Assembly (NCBI GenBank): GCA_021014325.1
Contig: CM037462.1
Location: 6,356,318 to 6,420,317, forward strand
Origin: Plazaster borealis
Lineage: Eukaryota; Echinodermata; Asteroidea; Forcipulatida; Labidiasteridae
Direction: 5' to 3'
Length of the DNA: 64,000 nt
Both the position numbers and the translations under genes were made by a program. Shown here piece after piece: positions 1 through 13,800 of the stretch (the stretch's first letter is position 1; every line of letters begins with the position of its first letter). The notes under the pieces were generated by a model. It did no database searches and had not been told where the DNA came from. It was given only the letters and a program-made list of their open reading frames with translations.

Positions 1-117
1 GGAAAAGGTCCAGACTGCACAATTTTACAGGGGTAAATTTATTCAAATCCTCTAGTTTTCAAAAACATTTGAAAGTCGTAATTATAAAAAACTGAACATT
101 TTGTTAAAATGTAGGAG

Positions 118-155
118 GGGCCTTACAGGCCTAAATGGGCCTTACAGGCCTAAAT
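118..155. repeat. 19-bp perfect tandem duplication
   Basis: GGGCCTTACAGGCCTAAAT occurs at 118-136 and again at 137-155. The unit contains a short GGCCTTACAGGCC palindrome. Confidence 0.8.
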
Positions 156-1120
156 TGTAACTGTTAATTGCCTGGCCTGGCAATTTAATTGAAAATGGAT
201 CCAAACTCAAATATCTGAGTATTTCAGTTGAGTTTAGAGACTATAATCTGCATTCTGAGTACCATTACCAACTTTACAAAAGGTCCATACCTATACAACC
301 TGTAAAGGGCTTGTTCAATATGCCCATTCAGTATTTGTTTTACCAAGAGTTTCGAGAACAACACCCTTTGAATTATGTATTGTTGAATTGACAAACTAAA
401 GTGTTAAAGAGGAATTTTTTGGTTTGTATTTTTTTAAACTGTATATAATACCGAGTACTGTGTTTTTGTGTAAAGTGTAAAGAATTTGTATATAAGTATG
501 TAAACAAAAATATTAAAATTATAATAGGCCTACATGTACACGTAAGGTTGTGGTTAAAAGTGTAGCATTTTTGGTCATCCCACCTTTTGTAATAAGCAGG
601 AGTTTAAGAACAATCCAAACTTGTTTAAGTTCCAAATCTAGTCAAAAATGTTTAAAGTTCTAGAAGTAAGTTTCCACTGTAAATACTAAAATTAAAAGGT
701 TGTAACCACTATGTCTTTATTTTCTTTGAGGATTTTACAGGTTAAACAGTACTTGCATGACATAATTCACAAAATTAAATTATTAATGTATGCCTCAGTC
801 CACACTGTGTTATCTAAAGTATCGTTGATTTGTACAACCTCTTTTAGAATTCCAAAATTTGAAATGAGGTTTTGTGTTAACTGTGAAAAGAATCTTCTTT
901 TTGCAAATCAGAAGCAATGAAAGTATAGCAATGTCACTTTATGTTAACAATAAAATGCATGGCATATACACATATCTAGACCCATTGCATATGACGTCAC
1001 ACTCTCAAAAAGGAGACAGATCATTGGACGACAGCTGTTCTCTGTGCGTAAAAACGTGCGCGTGACCTCAGCGTACCTGTAGCGTTTCGCGTTATGCAAG
1101 AGAGATCTATTGATTTCTAT
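156..1120. other. No gene seen
   Basis: AT-rich noncoding DNA, CPLANE1 intron or flank. The small open frames at 711-1065 show no conserved motif. A CRE-type TGACGTCA lies at 992-999. Confidence 0.5.
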
Positions 1121-1277
1121 AGACCCCTTACACAACGCGGAACGCGCCTCAGAACAATGCGCGTCATTTTGGGTGTAAACTCTCTTTTGTGCATGTTTGT
1201 ATATGATTTTGACACCCAAAATGACACCCAGGATAGGCGCCGGCATGTGAGTACGCTGCGCATTGTGCAAAGGGTCT
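1121..1277. mobile_element. Short inverted-repeat element (MITE)
   Basis: AGACCCCTTACACAACGCG at the left is inverted as CGCATTGTGCAAAGGGTCT at the right, with a second inner inverted pair around CATTTTGGGTGT. About 157 bp. Confidence 0.5.
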
Positions 1278-1479
1278 GTACACCCGTGTCATTTTCCTCA
1301 ATTATTTTTTTTTACACATGTCGTTCCAATTTTAGCTTTTCGTAACAACTAAAGAAGTATGTCCACCACTTTTTGAATAAAAGTATAGTTCAGCCTTATT
1401 GTACACTTTCATTAAATAACTGTAAATACATGTAAGACAATGGCATCTCAAGACTTGCTAAAAGTAACAACTTGAGGGT

Positions 1480-1515
1480 GGTTTTTTTTGGGGGGGGGGG
1501 TTTGGGGGGTGTAAA
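1480..1515 (+). repeat. G-run tract, quadruplex-prone
   Basis: A T-run is followed by about twelve G, TTT, six G. It could form a G-quadruplex; length is likely polymorphic. Confidence 0.5.
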
Positions 1516-1826
1516 TCGTCGGTTGATACAGGGTTTTGTCCTGCCGCAAAAAAACCTTTCACCATTTCCAAACTTCAAACCTGTCAGGAATGAAAGATAA
1601 AAGAAATCAACTCTATGTAATTTTGAAGTCATGTTGCCAAACTATGTTGCCAGGCATCAGTTTAACATGTATATAATACATGTAATCTTATGTATAGGCC
1701 TATATCTCACATTTAGAATAGCAAGCTGCATTAGAATGTCTGTCAAAACCAATTGATATTACTCTATTAATAATTGGCAAGTTTGGAATCCCTTCCTAAG
1801 ATATCTTTTCTGCCAAGGAAATAATC

Positions 1827-1975
1827 ATGTTCAAAATTCTTCTGTTCGTGTATAAATCCTTCCAAGTTACATTTCTGACAATCTCACGTTATATAATACA
1901 TATGAGCCTGGAGGTCGCAGGGGGCTTTGCTCCTCTTCTGATGTCACTCGGCTGACTCAAAAATCACCTATTTGC
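1827..1975 (+). pseudogene. LINE reverse-transcriptase C-terminal relic
   Basis: MFKILLFVYKSFQ is followed, after a frame change near 1862, by PSYISDNLTLYNTYEPGGRR and GLCSSSDVTRLTQ. This is the order seen at the C-terminus of CR1/L2-type RTs (YKxL...PxYLxDLL...R.LRSS...RL). A decayed fragment. Confidence 0.5.
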
Positions 1976-1979
1976 CAGC

Positions 1980-3180
1980 TTATGATCTGTTGGTTTTAAT
2001 GCATTTTCTTCATTTCTTTGTATTTATGCTGTTAATTGTGAGGCGCTGTGTCCTTTGTAGAACGCCATATACATGTAAATGCCTTGTATTATTATTATTA
2101 TTATGTTCACTTCCTATTGATGTGTTTTTATGTTTGTATTTTGTGTGCACCTCCGATGAAGGTCCAGTTTGGATCAAAGCTAAGGCCACTCTTCCCATTT
2201 AAATTTATGCATAATGTAAATTAGATGTATGTAAAAGACAGATTTGTATCCGACTTAATAAAAATTGAAAAAGCAAAAACAAAATTGTTTTTGTGTTGAA
2301 GTAATTTCTCACACATACAGTTGTTACTGTATCTACTTATTGTGTCATGTCTGTATGAGACACAAGACAAAGAGGAATAGCTTTGAATGGCTAAAGGCAA
2401 AAAACCACTGGTGAGGATATTGATTGGGTTTATACATGTATTTCTTGGGTCCAGTTTTAGTTTCATATATTAATCATCAAACTTTTGAAACTAGAATGTT
2501 TTGAATTATTTACTTTGAAAAGCCCTGCAGCTGCAAATCAGCATTTAGGAACTACTACAGTTTTAGAGAGATTATCTCAGAGATATTCAGACCTAAATTC
2601 TGCAAAGGACAAAACTTAACGCACTTAAAATCCTACCCGCCACTACAGTTTATGGGTGGGGTTGATTACGACGTCCTGGTATCAAGATCTGGCCGTCCAT
2701 TGTCGTCCCAGCCGAGGTTTGGTCTTATCATGGGTTATTTCCAGTCCCACTTGGTCCAAATAATATGGTCAGACTCGTCACTTCACCATTCCAATTTTAG
2801 TGTTAGATTTTGTAATACACTTTCACAGCAAAAATCATAGTACTAGGTATCTATTATCGGGCAGTTTCGTCCACCAACAAATTTACCCACTCAAAGTAAA
2901 CAACTTTACATACTCGTACTCAAAATGAATAACCAGCATTGTATTAACTTGTATGTCCACCAACGGAATGTTTTCATAAACTAAAAGATTCCTTCTGGTG
3001 TGAAATTTAACCATAACAAAAAATAAAATAAGAGTTCAACTAACCGTTTTAACTGGCTTCCTATACATAAACAAGGGAGACTCCAGGCTCAATAATTCCC
3101 CCTTCACAGACTTCACCAATCACGACTACTCTCACTGTAAGCTACTGCTGAAAAACTACTGGCCATTACATTGCTTAAAA
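1980..3180. other. No gene seen
   Basis: AT-rich sequence with only short, motif-free frames. A short ATT microsatellite lies at about 2089-2104. Confidence 0.45.
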
Positions 3181-3560
3181 TGGGCTTTATTTGTTTGGTA
3201 ATGACTCTGATAATTAATGAATAAAAACTTACTGGGTGAGAAGTACAGCAGCTTTGGACAGTATAATGCATTTTGAGAAACTTATCACTTCGAAGTACCG
3301 CGGTTATGGAAAAAGATATCACTTTTTATCCTCAAAAAATTTGAATCTGAGATTGTGTATTCCAATTGCAGATTATCCTTCCTGGGTGGACATAACGGCT
3401 CCAGATTTTCGGCAATACCTCAAAAACGCTACCTCTTTTTGAAATGAAATTTTCACAGATTAGTTTTATAAAATTATGGTATATATCTACAACTATATAG
3501 GATTGTAACAAACAGTGGGTTCCAATTACCAAACGTATACAGACCCTTTAATCATCTACT
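3180..3560. mobile_element. Divergent copy of the GGTAATTACT dispersed element
   Basis: TTGGTAATGACT, AAAAACTTACT, the TTTGGACAGTATAATGCATT region and a terminal TACCAAACGTATACA follow the same order as in better copies at 10024-10392 and 54934-55318. Confidence 0.4.
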
Positions 3561-4705
3561 CGATCTTTAAAGTTCACCAGGCTATCGCCCAACTTTCTGG
3601 GAAATTAAATGTATATAGGCCCTAACCAAACTTAAGTTCTTTTTCTATGCGCAAGGAGTGTCTTTCTGACAGATATGGCACACTACAAATGTCCATTATT
3701 ATTTGTTATTATTATTGTATTCTTGATCACTATTTAAAACAGAGTTACGGCTCACTCTTGATGCTAAGGCTCCCTTCAAAACATACATATCGGTCTCCTT
3801 CACGCTCTTAGCGAGTCCCTTTGGAATTTTCTTTCTCCATCCTTGTAAGAAAAAAACACCTTTCTATTAAGAAAAATCAACTGTCTAAAATGAAGCAAAA
3901 ACAAAAAGGAAATAAACTGGTAGGACCTGTGACATATGTCAACACCCTAGAAATTTTCATTATGTTGGAATTTTGTTAAAACGTACAGTTAACGTACAGT
4001 TAACGTTGACAAAAATATTTCCTTCTTGTGGCAATCAGCATCATTCATCATAGACTGCTGTTTGTTGATCAAACAATCACTCATCCAACTTGCAGGAAAG
4101 TTGAATTTTTTTGTTTTTGTTGGGTTTTTTCTTGTGTATGCATAAAACAGCACAAGGGAACATTGTTACACTGACCATTGCAAAGACTGATAACAATTTT
4201 GTCAGCACCTGTACTTGGGGTCATTGTGCTATGTGTCTGTTATCACCATTTCCTCATTGCAGGATAGAATTTAACCTTCACTAACTAAGGACAGATACTG
4301 TGCATGTAGAACAGTGTCTCCTAAAAAGTATAAAAATAATAATGAGTGATGTAGATGTACATATCAAGATTCGTTACGTGTTATACATGCAGTCAGAAAT
4401 TAGAAATGTTCACTGTGGAAAGAGAATGTGAGTCTATGACTGAGCTATCTCATTGGGTTCATTTACGAAGGCTCCCTGGTTGTATTATTATTCAGCAGAA
4501 GCCCAAACAAATAACAAGACAAAACTTTGCGCAATAAATCAACAAAACTGGCATTAGATATTACTGCGTAACCGTGTTTGATGACTTGATTGTAACGGCG
4601 TATTTCAAAATAATGTGAAATTTCCAATAAAGGCCTTGTAACAGGCAGCCCCATACTAACTGTACCCGTCTAGTTGTAAGTTGTATGCATTTTCTTCCTT
4701 CTTAG

Positions 4706-4876
4706 GCATTGTTTAGGTTGTGTGCACTCCGGAATGTCATATCAGAATGGACAGTTTCTCAAAATTTGACCAGATGTGACCCATACAGAACGCTTTTTTG
4801 TGTCAACCAGGAAGAGTATCATGATTTCAACAGAGGATTTCTCAACTATAGCAGACGAAGAGGGAGATGTTTCTAA
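4706..4876 (+). CDS. Unrecognised candidate terminal exon
   Basis: A pyrimidine tract and acceptor (tttcttccttcttag) precede a 56-codon open frame ending TAA at 4876. It encodes ALFRLCALRNVISEWTVSQN, DPYRTLFCVNQEEYHDF and NYSRRRGRCF. No upstream exon was found and no family recognised. It would sit opposite the CPLANE1 intron or downstream region. An overlapping frame from 4821 (MISTEDFSTIADEEGD) is also open to a GTATGT donor. Either reading could be chance. Confidence 0.25.
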   Translation, partial: ALFRLCALRNVISEWTVSQNLTRCDPYRTLFCVNQEEYHDFNRGFLNYSRRRGRCF

Positions 4877-5627
4877 TTTATTTCTTCAGAAAAAGGTCTC
4901 AAATGTATGTCAATAGCATCCTTTGACTTATTATGTGTTTTGTTTGTTTTTTGGGAGACACTGAACTTTGAGTGTTTTCGTAACATTTTTCTTGCATTAC
5001 TACTAATTACTTTTCTACTAATTCTCCATTTTGTTCTAAATAAGGTGGGTTGTTAAATACAGATAAAGTTAGTTTAAAGTGTTTGGGAGACTGTTACACA
5101 CATCTACTTTGATTAAAAAAATTTTTTTACATGGGTGAGAATACCGCTATTTGCCAGCAGTCACCAAGTATAGTTTAGTTGCATTGGTCCATGTCCTATA
5201 ACGTAAATTTTGCTGTTTTTACATTTTTACATTACTGCCTGAACTATTGTTATGTTATCCAGCAGCCACGGGGGTGAACCATGTTTTGTTGGATATTATT
5301 AAAATGCTTTTTTGCAGATTCCACACAAGGATGCCACACTGTTTAAGAATCCGAGTGATGACCCCTCCTCAGGGTTGGGCAATTTATAATATTGATTATT
5401 TAATGTTTTATTGATATTTCTCAATACCTATGGTGTAAACACAACCGATACAAGCTTATAAACCCATAAATGACATAAAAGCATACAATTAGCCTGCATA
5501 AATTAGTATAATGTATAACAAAAATGAAAAAATGTGCGAAAGAGGGTGTAGGGTGCTGAAGGGGGCGTGGCTAGTGGGATATATGCTAGTGGGATGGAGG
5601 TAGTAAAATACACTTTGCAACATTAAT

Positions 5628-6118
5628 ACTAATAATAATAAACCGTATTTGTATAGTGCATATCACTGCAAAGTCTCTATGGGCTTTATAGGAGTAAAGG
5701 AAACAACAAGATACAAATAACATACCAACGAAAGAACAACATTACTGATAGACGGTGAATAGATGTGTCTTAAGGCGAATTTTGAATTGCTCAACCATGA
5801 CTGCCTCCTTAACAAACTCAGGTATGCCATTCCACAGTTCAGCTGCAGCTACTTGGAATGACCGAGCTCCGTATGATTTTGTAACATGGGTGGAAGTGAC
5901 AACAAGGGACTTTGATTTGGAACGTAAATTTCTAGAAGGAGTACATTTGTGAACTAGGTACTGGAGATAAACTAGGGCTGTGCCTTGTAAAAAATTAAAT
6001 GTAAGGAGGAGAATTTTAAACTTAATTCTAACTTGAACAGGGAGCCACTGTAGATTCAGTAGGATGGGAGTTATATGATCACGTGGGCGAGTGCGTGTGA
6101 CTAGTCTCGCAGCTGAAT
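5628..6118 (-). mobile_element. Truncated LINE 3' end (antisense)
   Basis: Starts with AATAATAATAAACC and a TATGGGCTTTATAGGAG segment. It carries ATTCCACAGTTCAGCTGCAG and AACAGGGAGCCACTGTAGA motifs shared with the element at 16050-16720. It reads as the 3' part of a minus-strand non-LTR element. Confidence 0.4.
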
Positions 6119-6722
6119 CTTGAGAAAATAACGATTTTCAGGCTGTTAAAGGTATTTCCTTTGTTGGGTTTTTTATTATTCTCGTTACAAAAGGGTTGAA
6201 AAGAAAACTATGTTTTGCTCGTAACGGGCCGACAAAACTACCTCGTTGTAACCGTGTTCTCGCTACTACCGTGCTCGTATAATCCATATTTAAATGCATT
6301 GAAACATGCACAGGGCTCGTAATAACGGGAGTCGACTGTACTTAAAATGTGTGTATTTCAGAGAAAGAGAGTATAGCGACATGATCTGACAGTCATTTGA
6401 CAACCGAGATTAGACTGGTACCTTTAAGGTTAATAGCAGGCATTTCGATGTTCTCACTTTCATCATGGTGAACCTAGAACAGATTATTTTAAACATTCTG
6501 GGATTCCTACTGGGATCCCGTTTGGGTATAGTTAAAGTTTTTCATTAGTTGGATGGTTATCACCCATTCAAATTGTTTGTTATTAATGCCAATGTTCTAT
6601 CATTTCTTTCTTTCAGTTTGAATTTGTTGCAAAATTTCCTCTGCTAAGTTACACTGAAATATAAAGAAACAAAATAATAAAGTGATCAAGAAATGAGAGT
6701 GATTGATGGTCAGGGATCTAAC

Positions 6723-7877
6723 CTTTTGGCTGGTGTGTGTCTGACAGCTATGACAACACAGTCCACTTCCTGTTGGTCCATCCTCAACTCACTACTTCCT
6801 CTTGGTAACCTTGTCATCCCACTGTCCAGTGACCCTCTCATCCTGACACTATCCTGACACATGAGGGAGCTTTCTACAATGTCTGCCTTGTGATAAGGGA
6901 GCTGTCGATAACTGACTGTTGGTTGATGAGATTTGGTGAAGCTGTAGATATTAGTCAAGAGTTTCTCACTGTACTGTAGAATACTAATACACCATCTAGG
7001 TGCTGTAGTTAGGTGAGTGTAGCCAGAATGCCTGAGTAGAGATTTGACTGTACCACTGATGAGCTTCAAGGCTGTAGGTAAGCTATGGTGAGATTGGGAA
7101 TCCCAGTACAGGGTGGTAGTAGCTGCCTTGAATAGATTCAGAACAATATACACTGCGGATAGATCCTGCAAAGTACGCTGATGATGACTAGCTTTCAGAA
7201 TAACTACAAACAGATTGATTAAGGATCTTGCTGTATACTGAATCAGGTCTTCAGTTTCATTTGTCCATTGTCCTGTATGAGACACAACCAGTCCCCATGC
7301 ACTCATCAGCGACCTTTGTGCTTTATCAGTAATAACTGCCTGGCCATCTGCATTTGATAAGTTCACTACTTGAGTATTTTGCAACTGGGTGGAATCACTA
7401 AACACAAACTGCCCTTCCTCCATCTGGCTAAACCGATCAGCATAATCTGCAAAGTCACTGCCTGCTGTGCTCATCAGGCCATCTTTGCTGAGAGTATCTG
7501 TTCTTACTTCATCTAGAGATAATGTCCTCTTAGATAAGCCTTTATCCAACCCTGGCTTCCCTGAGATGCTTGCCTGTAAGGTTGATAAACCCCTCAGTCT
7601 GCTCCCTTCAATTCCTTGCTTCTCCAGCAATAGATTGACTGCAGTCCGTCCCTCACTCAGGAACTCTCGTACTATCCCTGTACAGGATAGACCTGTAGGT
7701 AACTCCATGACTGTTACAAGGTAACCATCTGATATTAAGAGTATAGGGAGACTATGGTGAGTTGCTAGTGAGTATCTTTGGCGTTTCTCATCAGCTTCAG
7801 ATCGGAGAGAACTAGAAGGAGACACAGACTCCTGATTGCTGCTCATGAATGAAGAACTTCTCTGCTTTGAACTTGGT
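6723..7877 (-). CDS. CPLANE1: CPLANE1 exon 8 (large exon, 1155 nt)
   Basis: The open frame extends 5' of the in-frame ATG at 7846 to an acceptor (cacgatag) before 7877. Codons complete from exon 7, so 7846 is not a start. Encodes a serine-rich linker, EKRQRYSLATHHSLPILLIS, a long variable segment and helical stretches such as LINLFVVILKAS and ALKLISGTVKSLLR. Donor AG|GTTAGA at 6722, phase 2. The next exon is not found in 1-6722. Confidence 0.92.
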
Positions 7878-10800
7878 CTATCGTGAAGAAATAAAAAATG
7901 TCAAAGTTTCATTATACACCTAAAAAGTAACCGTACATGAGGAACCTCCCCTTGAAACAATTACAAAGAACATAAAATGTGAATGTTATATATGCACCAT
8001 GAGCACGGCATCAACAACAAAAAGCATATCTTATCTGTGTCGTCATGATCAAAGCAAGCCTGTGGTTGTGCATGGAATTATGAACTCTCACCCAATTACC
8101 GTACGCAAGCGCTCTCTCCATATTCATGTATATGATACGGAGGGAAGGTTTATTCATCTTGATTCATCCATGAAAAAAGACAAATCAAATGTGCCAATAT
8201 CTAAGCATTTGTCAAAACCATACCCATAGTACTTTTTGTCTTACTTTTATCAAATCAAAGTAACTACCTACATCTTATTTTCCAACTTAAATCTAGTCAA
8301 GGTGGCTATAGACTGTGCAAGTCTCGCGCATATCGAAAACGAGAAAAAAAACTCGAAAAGACTATATTTTTCTATAAATCAAATCTCCTTTTTAAATTAT
8401 ATTTATACAAAAATCTTGAAAATAAAAATACCCATAGCAAGTTGTTATAAATAAAGTTTCAATTTTTGTGTATTACAAATAATTTGTTCAAATTAACACT
8501 GAAATAAAATTAAAACTTGGCGCGAGGATGCTTATTGTTAGAAACCCCATTTGCCAATCACGCCCGAATGTGTGCGTCTATCACATAGGTATAATGATAA
8601 CATGACCGCAAGTTGGGCAGCATTCTAAAAAAATTAAAATTACAGGAAATGGGGGTCAAGTCTTATTCTCAGGTTTTCTTCATTATTCTGTTGAATTGGT
8701 TTTACTTTCATATTGTTCATCACTTATTATCAAATTTTCATGGCCATAAACTATGTTAAAAACTTAAATAATTGACGAAACAAAATCCCGCCCGCGTAAA
8801 ACTCCATATAGTTGGGACCACAATGAAGTTTGAATATGCGCGAGACTTGCACTGTCTACTGTCAGAAAAACACTTACATGAAGGTCACAAGCGGGTGGAA
8901 TGGTAGGAAGTAGCTAGGTTCAAGCTCCGTAGAGCAACCATAACTCTGGATCAGCACTGGTTCACCAAGACGTGATAATAACGATAGACAACCCTGTTTG
9001 GTAAGACAGGCTAAGAATAAGTCATCAACCGTCCAAGCTATATCAGCCAACCAGTAAGACCTGCCAACAACAAAAAACATTCATTCCAAAATTGGCATTT
9101 TCACATCAACCAATTAATCAGTTTTTATCACCAGAGTGTGTTTAGTGGATTTAATCATTTCTACTGTATTAAGTGTTCACTGTAATTGAATAACAGTAAG
9201 ACAGGCAAACAGACAGACATGCAGGAGACAAAGGAACTTGAACAATAAGTTTATGTGATTGACAAACCATCCAGTGCACAGGAATGCAAAATACTAATTA
9301 CATCAGTTTGCTTTGAGTGATAATTGTTTGATTCAGTGTTGTGGCTAGTGTGGACATTCATAAGAGACATGAGAGGTGAGCTTTCTGCAACATGTAAAGT
9401 CACTCCAATTATTCAAAGACAATGTAATAATGGTAGAGGATCAAAGAGCTCAGTAGGGTCACAGAATACAAACACCTGGGCTAAACAGTACAAACACAAG
9501 AAAACACAACAGATAAAATGTCAAGAAGGATCCGATTCAGCGGATAGGAATGAAGTAGCTTTTGCTAATATGGAGGATTACATGTGCTCTATGATTAGAA
9601 CATACCACAGCTCTCCATGGGTAATTGATTGCTGTGCTACTAACAGTGACATATAAAACACAACTCTGTATAGCTAGTCAAAAATGAAACATGCTTCGCA
9701 GCTCAATCAGTGACAGGGTCAGATGCATGGGAAGATGCTGGAGTTAGAGACATCATAAGCCAATAGAGATGGGTTGAACATGTCATCCAAAGAAAATACA
9801 ACACATGGACAACAATACTAATGGAGTAGCAATCAAGGACAAGGAAAGGGAGAAGGTAGACAAAGAAGAAGATGGACGGACGACATTAAATCATACGCAG
9901 CAAAACATACACAAGAACAAATATGTATGCCACATAAGGAGGGCTATATCTTACACCGGAACACAGCTTTGGTGACGATAATGATAATGATGGTGTGTAC
10001 CATCTGGGTGTAGCAGAACAGTTGCAAAGCTTTAAAAGCACTGAACACGTTTAAAAATTGTCAAAGACCAGTGTTCTCACTTGGTGTATCCCAACAATGT
10101 CTCTCAAAGTGTCTCTCAATTGGTCATCGAAGTTGCAAGAAAATGATGAAAGAAAAAACACCCTTGTTGTACAAATTTCTGTGCTTTCAGATAGGAATAA
10201 AAACTTCTTGCAAGAAGTTTTTTTTATTTTAGTGAGAAATTACCTCTTTCTTAAAAACTACGTTACTTCAGAGGGAGTCGTTTCTTACAATGTTTTATAC
10301 TATCAACAGCTCAATGTTGCTTGTTACCAAGTAAGTTTTTATGCTAATATTTGTTTTGAGTCATTACCAAACGTGTATACCTTTAAATGAATGACCATTG
10401 CCTTAAATACAATCAACTGTTAATGGCCTCATGTTTTGACCCCGTTTTGAACAATTTTAATAACTTTTTGTCTTTTCCTTCTTCTTTTTCCACAAATGTC
10501 CCCAATTTAAGTATGTCTCATTTACTTTTTCTCTCTCTTCCCACTTTTGATTTGTCTTTGTCTTTCCACCCTCTTGTGGTCAAACTAGCCCCTTCCCTCT
10601 ACTACCCCCTCCCCTTGTCTCCTTTTTTCTTTGTTCATCCCTTGCTCTTTCTGAATGCATTCTGCCTCTATTTTCGCTTCTTTGTACTAAACTACTTCTG
10701 TCCACATATTATGTGTGTGTTGTGTTGTCACTTAGCCTTTGAGAAAGACTCTGCTTGGGTCGAAATATCCAGCCATTAACACAAAAAAATTCATTTATAC

Positions 10801-13800
10801 CATAGATCACTTTGGTTGGTAAGCAGTTTGCAATCTATAGCTAATTCTATTTTCTAATTAAATGAAACAAACCAGATTAAAATCCTTACATTTATTTCAC
10901 TGTGCATGTATTTAAGCACAGCTGATGATATCAACCAGACGAGACTAAAGACAGATCCTTGTCATTTGATCGTGAGTTTGTCAATTGTCATACAATATTC
11001 CTGCCATATATCCAAGCTTTTTCTCTTTAATAGATGTTAAGCCGAGTCCTTCTCAAGCCTAAATGACAACACAAGTTTGATACAATGCATGCATAATACC
11101 AATGCATGCATGTATTAACAAGCAGCGACTGCATCCATCACTTGCTGACACTAGAGGGCAGTCTAATGGTATTTCATCCACAAGTCTGTAGGCTGATACT
11201 GAATGGATGATTTGATAGGTCCGATTAAAATAACACAATAGACAAGGTATACTCTTTGAATAATATTAAACATACAAAGATGATATCAAATTCATATTTA
11301 GTGACTTTCAAAATCTAGACTGTTTCATTTTTCATGCAGTTCCATCTTTTGAAATGTCCAGCTGATATCATCTTAGGATACTTCTATTTATCTTGTTCCA
11401 CTTGCAGAAACTCGTATTTGTATAATATTTACCTGATCTTATTGGTCCTGATGTTATCTTTCCTACAACCACATCCTTTCATATCTACACTGACTGCTAC
11501 TGTACTCACTACAGACATGAATAACACACGTGTGTCTGCTGGGGACCTTTGATTGACTGCAATAGCCAAAGATTGACCACTATGTGAGTGACTGATGAGG
11601 TAAGCTCCATGATGCCTGACCGGCTCACAGGATTCAGATAGATCAGAGAGAGGATAGGACAATGTGGACCACTTAGCATTGAAATGTGATTGGCTGCAAA
11701 ACAAAAACAACATTTAAATCGGTCATTCTTAAAGTTTGACACAAACACATCCAAACACATCCTGCACTATGATGCCTACTAAACAATGCAAACTACGCAC
11801 AATCTTATCGCATCAGTTGAGCATTATGATTGACAAATCATGATTTGTGTGGGGACATTGTTTTGTTTTTTTCACAATCACTGTATTTGTTTTAAATAAA
11901 CTTCTCCAAGTTGGTTTTGGTTATTACTTCCAAACGTTGAAATCAGCCTTCACAAACTATTTCCTATTGGATTTAATAATGAGCAAGGGGAAATAACAGT
12001 ATTCTGTCAAAATCCAGGAACAATCTTGTAAAAATGTGATGTCATCAAGCACAACTAATTACCCTTTGATGGTATTTGCATTATACTGACCACATTATAC
12101 AAAGCCATTTTTTATTTCCCACCAAAGTAATGAATATAAGTTATCATCTACAAAAAATGATGGATTTTTTTCTGAGGAACAAGACATTATATTAACCCTT
12201 TAGCACTCGCACAATATTAAACAAAGCGTCAAAAAATCCTCACCGCGCCACTGAATTTCACATGATTTTCGGCCGTATCTAGAAATCCTCAAATAACTTT
12301 CGTTGTGATTATTTTCTTGTGACAAGTTGAGTTTATTTTGTAGAGGACGAAATTATCTTTTGAATGATTTTCACAGTTGTTTTGTTTGCTTTACCAAATT
12401 GAAACTTTGAGGTTGGAAACATAAGACACATCAACAAAAATTAGAAAACATTGCTTGTGTATGAAGTAAACGTTTGTTACGTGAAAAGTTGTGCACACAA
12501 GTTTTCTCAACTCTACTGTCTTCTCAAAGGAAAACAAAGTCACAAAAGTGATTGATAATAAGTGATCACAACATACCTTTAGAAATAAAAACAAATGCCT
12601 CTGTTACCAACAGATACTTTCTGTTCCTAAAACCCTTTGTAAAATCCTTTCAAATCACGGTATTCCATGTGTAAAAACACCAATAAGTTTATCACAAAAC
12701 AAGCGGAAGGTCACCATTACTGTGTACATTGCACGTGTGATACGTGGTACGTACAATATGGTCTGTACACACACTGAGAAAAAACAGCTACTTGTTTTGC
12801 CTCACATGCGTTGGCGGTAGGATTTCCGTTGTTTGAACCTTTGGCGGTGGACAGCGTCAATTTTTCTTAGGGTGACCATGTGCTATTTTTAGACTATTGT
12901 TATCTTGAGATTGCGCTCTATCTACAGCTGTTTGCTGTGTTTTAATCTTATGTGTAAAACTCAAATACAACTTGTCAAACTTCGAGGGTGGTTACGGGCG
13001 GTATGCGGAGTAATAGGTAGGCGGCTGCAGCGGTATGCATGCTAAAGGGTTAACCACCTGTTAATCTGGGATGATATGTAAACACTCATGAGTTTTCAAG
13101 GATACACATGGGAGGCATGTAAACACATTATAATTATTAAAATGTTCATGTTCGTGTGGCGGTTGAGGTGATAACCCACCCAGAACACTGTGTGAGGGAC
13201 AAGTTCAAAACCGGTGAAAGTGTTAACCCACTCAGAAAAAGCTCCCTGTTCAGCATGCACCATGCATGCACTCACAGTGCTCACAATGCTCCCTTGGCCT
13301 GGTACAGACAGGGTCAAAAAGTGCAGAATCAAAAAATGAAATCACTTTTTGTGTTATCCCCAATTTCAGTCTTTCATTCTTTAGTCTGACAAACCCAGAC
13401 ATAGATAGGCTGTTGCTTATTGTCACAATTGCTTCCCATTGTTCTCAGATCTCAGGTATTAAGTGCGATATTCCTGTATAAAGTGTCTTTGCACAGTGCT
13501 TTTTCTTCCACCTTTAGGCTGTTGTTATGAAAATAAAGAATGTATAATTCATTTGGTTGTTATTACTACTGAAGCTCTAAGCCAATACCAGACACATCTG
13601 TGCCTACAAGTACAATGCCCATACCTTTGCTGACTACTGACTAATGGCACTTATGTTCAAACTGGCACACAGGGTACCAGCTAAAGATTGGTAATGAAGA
13701 AATGCTCACTTTGTTGTGTATAAATGATAAGGTTCCAAGCAGCGTAGAAAGACTGATGAAATCTGGATGTTAGATCGATGGTTGAATACAAAGGAGCATA

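Noticed and set aside
7467..7724. Plus-strand 85-codon ORF
   Set aside because: Lies wholly inside the CPLANE1 large exon on the opposite strand and has no motif.
7846..7846. ATG at 7846 as a gene start
   Set aside because: The frame is open upstream to an acceptor at 7878 and completes a codon from the previous CPLANE1 exon.
10387..10779. 130-codon plus-strand ORF
   Set aside because: Driven by a pyrimidine-rich tract giving Leu/Phe/Ser/Pro; only its end (AFEKDSAWVEIS) recalls retroelement tails, too little to call.
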